From: an uncultured Oscillibacter sp.
Lineage (GTDB): Bacteria; Bacillota; Clostridia; Oscillospirales; Oscillospiraceae
Reading direction: 5' to 3'
Length of the DNA: 25,829 nt
NCBI GenBank assembly: GCA_900544105.1
Contig: UQUC01000024.1
Coordinates: forward strand, 1 to 25,829
The number at the start of each line of letters is the position of its first letter. The stretch's first letter is position 1. The notes beneath the pieces were generated by a model. That model was not told the DNA's origin. It saw only the letters and a list, made by a program, of their open reading frames with translations, and searched no databases. The translations under genes were made by a program, and so were the position numbers. Shown here piece by piece: positions 22,591 to 25,829 of this stretch.

Positions 22591-22630
22591 CTTGTTTTCC
22601 TCCTAATCTGAATTGTTGGATTTTATTTTG

Positions 22631-23470
22631 TTACTCTTTGACAGCACCGCTTGAAAGTCCGGAGATCAAGTAGTTCTGCGCAAAGATCACAAACAGGGTA
22701 ATGGGAATGACGGAGACCACACCGCCTGCGGCCACCAGGCCAAAGTTGGTGAGATTATCCTCCGTGTTTAACAAGGACAAGGCCAGAGGTACAGTGTTGT
22801 TGGCAGGCGTTCGAGTAAAAATAACGGTGTAGGTATACTCGTTCCAGGCATACATGAAGGACAGCATAGCCACCGCCGCGATGCCGGGAGCCACCAGCGG
22901 CAGCACGATCTTACGAAACAGTTGCCACTCGGTCGCGCCATCCACTTTGGCACTTTCCTCAATCTCCTCCGGAAGATCCTGGAAAAAGCCAATGAGGAAC
23001 CAGATAATCAGAGGCACGTTGATCAGCACACAGGCCAGCAGCACCGGCAGCTTGGTATTCAGAATACCCACCTTGCTGAACATGGTGTACAGCGGGATGG
23101 TGAATGCCACCGGCGGCAACACACGCACCAGCAAAATCCAGTAGGTCATAGGCTTTTTCAAGCCAAAACGGAACCGACGTCTGGCCAACACATAGGCCGC
23201 GCAGATGCCAACGATCAGTGACAGGATCAAAGAGCCAACGGTGGTTTGCAAGCTGTTGACGATTGCAGTGTTAAATCCCCGTTCCTTAAACAACTGCACA
23301 AAATGGCTGCCGGTCAATGCGTGGGGGATAATGGAGATGTGCCCCGTCATTTCGCTGGTGGGCCGGATCGCCATTGCCACCAGCCAGTAGATAGGGAACA
23401 ATGCCACAAACAGCAAAAGAATGCAGCCAATGGCTTTTCCAACCGTTCCAATTCTCTTTTTCCGTTTCAC
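22631..23470 (-). CDS. Carbohydrate ABC importer permease (MalG/UgpE class)
   Basis: 279 residues, about six TM segments, first near 14-33. The coupling loop reads EEIEESAKVDGATEWQLFRKIV near residue 180, and the protein ends SGLSSGAVKE, as MalG-type permeases do. Start is the GTG or equivalent at 23468-23470, with AAGGAGGCG upstream. It is the first gene after the promoter at 23513-23541, so gene order (permease, binding protein, permease) is unusual: the binding protein is second, not first. Confidence 0.94.
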   Translation of the reverse strand: MKRKKRIGTVGKAIGCILLLFVALFPIYWLVAMAIRPTSEMTGHISIIPHALTGSHFVQLFKERGFNTAIVNSLQTTVGSLILSLIVGICAAYVLARRRFRFGLKKPMTYWILLVRVLPPVAFTIPLYTMFSKVGILNTKLPVLLACVLINVPLIIWFLIGFFQDLPEEIEESAKVDGATEWQLFRKIVLPLVAPGIAAVAMLSFMYAWNEYTYTVIFTRTPANNTVPLALSLLNTEDNLTNFGLVAAGGVVSVIPITLFVIFAQNYLISGLSSGAVKE

Positions 23471-23489
23471 AAGAACGCCTCCTTATTGA

Positions 23490-23507
23490 GTGAAAAACGT
23501 TTTCCAC
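23490..23507. promoter_or_regulatory. Operator at the ABC operon promoter (LacI family or CcpA)
   Basis: An 18-bp near-palindrome with a single mismatched pair: GTG, one base, AAAACGTTTT, one base, CAC. It lies at and just after the predicted transcription start, between the promoter and the permease gene, where a repressor would block initiation. It also fits a catabolite (cre) site, so either the adjacent LacI-type regulator or CcpA could bind. Confidence 0.7.
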
Positions 23508-23512
23508 AGAAG

Positions 23513-23541
23513 AGTATACATTTTATATGGTGCTGAAACAA
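23513..23541 (-). promoter_or_regulatory. Promoter of the LacI-linked ABC operon
   Basis: -35 TTGTTT (23536-23541) and -10 TATACT (23513-23518), 17-base spacer, minus strand. It is located between the regulator gene and the first permease, so the operon can be transcribed independently of the regulator. Confidence 0.78.
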
Positions 23542-23543
23542 TC

Positions 23544-23564
23544 AAACCCAGGTGAAGCCTGAGT
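23544..23564 (-). terminator. Weak terminator after the LacI-type gene
   Basis: A 7-bp stem with one G-U pair (23546-23552 with 23558-23564), followed on the minus strand by TTTGATTGTTT. It abuts the -35 box of the operon promoter. Weak, so some read-through from the regulator gene is likely. Confidence 0.45.
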
Positions 23565-23574
23565 AAAATTTTTG

Positions 23575-24570
23575 TCAGTTCGCGGCGCGGGAGGACGCCC
23601 GGATCTTGAGATTCACCGGCACCACCGTCAGCCGGGGAACATCCTGCGCACCGTCCAGCAATGCGGCCATGTGCTCCATACACAGCTCGCCCATCCGGCG
23701 GCAATCCACGTGGATGGAGCTGAGCTCCGGCTCCATCATGGGGCAGACGGAGGAATCGTCGAAGCCCACCACCGCCAGATCCTCCGGCAGGCGGAGCCCC
23801 AGACGCCGGGCGGCTTTCATAACGCCGGCGGCCAGCACATCGTTAAAGGCGAATACTGCGGAGGGCCGATCCGGACGGCTCAGCAGGCGGAGGGCCGTCT
23901 CTGTGGCGCTCTGGATATCCCGGTCGCACATCAGCGCGCCGGATTCATCCACCGAAAGGCCGTTTTCCCGCATAACGGAGAGAAACGCATTGTAACGGGC
24001 ACTGGTGACGTAAGGGGAGAAGCGCCCCATCAGCATGGCGATCCGCTGATGTCCGGCGGAGATCAGATGACTGACTACCTGACGCACGCCACCAGTTTCA
24101 TCCGCCACGATGCATGGCAGATCGAAGCCCGCCGCCCGGTTGTTTACCAGGACCACGGGGATGTGCTGCCGCTGAAATTCGGAAATCAGATCAGCCTGGG
24201 CGTTGCCCGCCAGAATGACGCCTTCGATCTGCTTGCTCTGAGCAGTGCGGGTCCATTCTTCCGCCGTGGAGATCAAAAGCTGATAGTTGGTGCCGTTGAC
24301 GCGACGCATGACGCCCTCGCAAATGCTGGCGTAGAACTCATCCAGAATGGTAGCGCCCTCTTTACAGATCAGGAAAGCGATCTTGTCGGTCTGCTGCCGG
24401 GCCATGGCCCGGGCAATGGCGCTGGGTTGGTAGTGCAGCGCCTCCGCTGCGGCGTAGACCCGGCGGCGGGTGGATTCCCGCACCCGGTCCGGTGTCGTAA
24501 AGGTTCGGGAGACCGTGGCTGTGGAGACGCCGGACAGACGGGATACATCATAAATCGTTGGGGTATCCAT
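23575..24570 (-). CDS. LacI/GalR-family transcriptional regulator
   Basis: 331 residues. The N-terminal helix-turn-helix reads TIYDVSRLSGVSTATVSRTF, then VRESTRRRVYAAAEALHYQPS with the hinge helix, then IARAMARQQTDKIAFL leading into the periplasmic-binding-like effector domain (about 60-331). PSAVFAFNDVLAAGVM and DLAVVGFDDS are typical later segments. The start is the ATG at 24568-24570 with AAAGGAG upstream; a longer in-frame reading enters the promoter and is rejected. It is adjacent to, and on the same strand as, the ABC operon it probably represses, with candidate operators at 23490, 24592 and 24821. Confidence 0.95.
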   Translation of the reverse strand: MDTPTIYDVSRLSGVSTATVSRTFTTPDRVRESTRRRVYAAAEALHYQPSAIARAMARQQTDKIAFLICKEGATILDEFYASICEGVMRRVNGTNYQLLISTAEEWTRTAQSKQIEGVILAGNAQADLISEFQRQHIPVVLVNNRAAGFDLPCIVADETGGVRQVVSHLISAGHQRIAMLMGRFSPYVTSARYNAFLSVMRENGLSVDESGALMCDRDIQSATETALRLLSRPDRPSAVFAFNDVLAAGVMKAARRLGLRLPEDLAVVGFDDSSVCPMMEPELSSIHVDCRRMGELCMEHMAALLDGAQDVPRLTVVPVNLKIRASSRAAN

Positions 24571-24591
24571 AGAGCCGGTTCTCCTTTCCAA

Positions 24592-24609
24592 TGTAAGAAA
24601 GCGCTTACA
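24592..24609. promoter_or_regulatory. Operator-like inverted repeat in the lacI-type leader
   Basis: TGTAAG, six bases, CTTACA, extendable to AATG/CATT outside. It lies between the regulator promoter and its start codon, just upstream of the SD, which suits autorepression. Seen directly; the protein that binds is inferred. Confidence 0.65.
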
Positions 24610-24655
24610 TTCATGCACAATAAAAATAAAGCAGTAAGTGCCTTGATTTGTGAAT

Positions 24656-24684
24656 ATGATAACATGGCAAAATTTGGATTGCAA
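24656..24684 (-). promoter_or_regulatory. Promoter of the LacI-type regulator gene
   Basis: -35 TTGCAA (24679-24684) and -10 TATCAT (24656-24661), 17-base spacer, minus strand, about 45 bp before the operator at 24592. Confidence 0.7.
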
Positions 24685-24820
24685 TAGAAAATCGCCATTT
24701 TCTACATATATCCAAAACGCCGCCATTTAGTATTGTGCAACATTTACAATTTTGAATGTTTTTCTCTGAAAATAGCCCTCCTTACGCCATCGGTTTTGTC
24801 TGACAATTTGCGAAGTCATT

Positions 24821-24838
24821 AATGTAAGCGTTTGCATT
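24821..24838. promoter_or_regulatory. Second operator-like palindrome upstream of the regulator gene
   Basis: AATGTAAGCGTTTGCATT, an 18-bp imperfect palindrome with a central CG (seven of nine base pairs symmetric). It shares the AATGTAAG half with the 24592 site, and is centred about 229 bp from it, close to a whole number of helical turns. It is not at any gene start, so looping with the 24592 site is possible. A TGCATTT/AAATGCA hairpin overlaps its right side at 24833-24850. Confidence 0.5.
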
Positions 24839-24892
24839 TCAAAAAATGCAGCAGCCTTGCCTGGTAATCGCTCTCTTTCAAGGGGCAACGCA

Positions 24893-24926
24893 GCAGGCGG
24901 CCATGGATAGGTCCATGGCCGCCTGC
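24893..24926 (-). terminator. Hairpin after spoVT, possible terminator without U-tract
   Basis: A perfect 14-bp stem, arms 24893-24906 and 24913-24926 (GCAGGCGGCCATGG and its complement), six-base loop. It begins 15 bp after the spoVT stop. No T-run follows on either strand, so it may be a weak terminator or a 3' mRNA stabiliser. Confidence 0.55.
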
Positions 24927-24940
24927 GTCTGTCGATCTCT

Positions 24941-25480
24941 TCAGTTTTCCATATGCCGCCCCAAAAAGGCAGCGACGGTTTGGGCCAACTTGTATTCCGC
25001 GTCCCCGGCGGCAGTGGGAGCATCGCTGATGAACAGCACCGATCCCAGCAGATCTCCCTCCGAGAGGATCGGCGCGGCCACTGTGGTCATCAGGCGATCA
25101 CTGCTGTCGGATACGGGGATCTGGGGCCCCTGGCCGTCATATTGGTAGATGCGGCGATTTTCCATAACCTGCTCCAGTTGGGCGGTAATGCCCTTGCCCA
25201 GCAGTTCCCTCTTGGCGCCGCCAGCCACGGCGATGATGTTGTCGCGGTCCGTCACAGCGCAGATGGCCCCGGTGGAGCGGCTCATGGTCTCGCAAAGTTG
25301 GGCAGCGAAATCATCCAGTCCGCCCATGAGGGAATATTTTTTGAAAATGACCTCACCATCCCGGCTGGTATAGATCTCCAGCGGGTCGCCCTCCCGGATC
25401 CGCATAGTCCGGCGGATCTCCTTAGGAATGACCACCCGGCCCAGGTCATCGATGCGCCGCACGATTCCTGTTGCTTTCAT
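24941..25480 (-). CDS. spoVT: Stage V sporulation regulator SpoVT (AbrB-type)
   Basis: 179 residues. The N-terminal swapped-hairpin AbrB domain reads MKATGIVRRIDDLGRVVIPK then EIRRTMRIREGDPLEIYTSR. The C-terminal part (about 55-179) is a GAF-like domain, with GAICAVTDRDNIIAVAGGAK and a late GSVLFISDAP. This is the SpoVT layout, longer than AbrB or Abh. SpoVT adjusts late forespore transcription under sigma-G in Bacillus; its presence points to a sporulating host. ATG at 25478-25480 has AAGGAG upstream. I could not find a convincing sigma-G promoter. It is probably monocistronic. Confidence 0.94.
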   Translation of the reverse strand: MKATGIVRRIDDLGRVVIPKEIRRTMRIREGDPLEIYTSRDGEVIFKKYSLMGGLDDFAAQLCETMSRSTGAICAVTDRDNIIAVAGGAKRELLGKGITAQLEQVMENRRIYQYDGQGPQIPVSDSSDRLMTTVAAPILSEGDLLGSVLFISDAPTAAGDAEYKLAQTVAAFLGRHMEN

Positions 25481-25707
25481 ATTTCAAATCTCCTTATCCT
25501 CGTGAAACTACGCTTAGTCTTTGGACTTTCTGGCAATTTATCCAAGAGGTACACTGGAAGATTTTTGATATCGCCAATTCCGAAGAGACGTTGGTTCGCT
25601 TTGAGGGCAAAGATTACACCCACGACTTCACTGTGACGGACGGTGACAAGGCGGCGATCCGGGAAGTCATGACCGCCTATGAAGCACTGAAGCAATTCGC
25701 TTTTTGA
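25471..25707 (+). pseudogene. Possible remnant of an unidentified gene (C-terminal fragment)
   Basis: A plus-strand reading frame whose last ~50 codons look native: IFDIANSEETLVRFEGKDYT, then HDFTVTDGDKAAIREVMTAY, ending in KQFAF and TGA at 25705-25707. The only in-frame start is a TTG at 25471 that lies inside spoVT and has no SD, and the first 20 codons look non-coding. A strong plus-strand terminator follows at 25730. Together these suggest the 3' end of a gene whose 5' part was lost, or a small gene with an unrecognised start. The family is unknown. Confidence 0.35.
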
Positions 25708-25729
25708 CCGCTTAGCAAGTAACAGGCGC

Positions 25730-25772
25730 AAACAGCCGCAAGCCATCAGAACATGGCTTGCGGCTGTTTTTT
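25730..25772 (+). terminator. Strong bidirectional intrinsic terminator
   Basis: A perfect stem of about 17 bp (25730-25746 with 25753-25769; core AACAGCCGCAAGCCAT), six-base loop, followed by a T6 run at 25767-25772. It ends the plus-strand remnant at 25707. The paired A's on the left arm would allow weak termination in the other direction. Confidence 0.88.
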
Positions 25773-25811
25773 CATTGTCTTGACAAAGGCAACCCCCGGC
25801 TATGCCGGGGG
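25770..25811. repeat. Repeat-containing hairpin element at right edge, possibly an IS end
   Basis: TTTCATTGTCTTGACA (25770-25785) is an exact copy of 3631-3646. Seven bases later lies a perfect 8-bp hairpin, CCCCCGGC/GCCGGGGG (25793-25800 and 25804-25811) with loop TAT. A palindrome with the related CGGCATAGCCG core lies near the other copy (3582-3593). Subterminal hairpins of this type occur at IS200/IS605 left ends, and TTGACA is also a promoter -35 sequence. The window ends 18 bases later, so no transposase is visible. Assignment is tentative. Confidence 0.4.
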
Positions 25812-25829
25812 AGAAAAAGAGCTTATAGC

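Noticed and set aside
21265..22611. Plus-strand open frame of 448 codons opposite the sugar-binding lipoprotein gene
   Set aside because: Exactly mirrors the binding protein gene, low-complexity shadow composition, no recognisable domain.
23572..24687. Plus-strand open frame of 371 codons opposite the LacI-type gene
   Set aside because: Shadow of a well-supported regulator gene; no family motif and no ribosome binding site.
24727..25023. Minus-strand 98-codon frame between lacI-type gene and spoVT
   Set aside because: Overlaps the end of spoVT out of frame and crosses the perfect hairpin at 24893-24926; no SD or domain.

Overview
The window looks like chromosomal DNA from a spore-forming, anaerobic, Gram-positive bacterium of the Clostridia, probably an Oscillospiraceae-type gut organism. 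The evidence is a CIRCE/HrcA-controlled hrcA-grpE-dnaK cluster, a spoVT gene, GlpP-type antitermination control, a tetrahydrofolate riboswitch in front of a folT-type ECF S component, moderately GC-rich codon use, AGGAGG-type ribosome binding sites and standard vegetative promoters. No phage, integrase, CRISPR array, rRNA or tRNA was seen.

Layout. (1) 1-2432, minus strand: heat-shock operon hrcA-grpE-PspC-like-dnaK (dnaK runs off the left edge), with a sigma-A promoter and a perfect CIRCE operator. (2) 2508-3501, minus strand: THF riboswitch, an SD-sequestering hairpin, folT, then a string of hairpins including an intrinsic terminator. (3) 3567-3931, minus strand: a short independent-looking unit with a strong promoter, a 32-codon ORF with a good SD, and a hairpin terminator. 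(4) 3909-7720, minus strand: glpP, then a promoter and a GlpP-type leader terminator, then three overlapping genes (a GlpA-like FAD dehydrogenase with a BFD-like iron-sulfur domain, a second FAD/NAD oxidoreductase and a DUF1667 protein). Together these look like an anaerobic glycerol-3-phosphate dehydrogenase module.

(5) 8047-17849, plus strand, divergent from glpP: a ten-gene operon. Its genes encode a divergent glycerophosphodiester phosphodiesterase, a PIG-L deacetylase, a complete ABC importer (permease, ATPase, lipoprotein binding protein, permease), a CehA/McbA-like metallohydrolase split into two ORFs, a GH4 glycosidase and a PfkB kinase. It ends at a 20-bp-stem bidirectional terminator. 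The likely logic is import of a phosphodiester or glycoside, cleavage to glycerol-3-phosphate plus a sugar-like head group, oxidation of glycerol-3-phosphate by the divergent glp-type operon, and processing of the head group by deacetylase, glycosidase and kinase.

(6) 17905-24684, minus strand: a second, LacI-regulated carbohydrate ABC system (lacI-type regulator, then permease, binding protein, permease, metallo-beta-lactamase-fold hydrolase, ATPase). Palindromic operator-like sites lie at the operon promoter, in the lacI leader, upstream of lacI, and inside the MBL gene. (7) 24893-25829: spoVT on the minus strand, then a probable gene remnant, a strong terminator and, at the right edge, a hairpin element sharing a 16-bp repeat with position 3631.

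The observations most worth following up are the short promoter-sORF-terminator unit at 3567-3931, the unusual catabolic combination in region 5 with its altered GDPD motifs and split CehA protein, the start-codon hairpin of the GDPD gene, and the multi-site operator layout of region 6.
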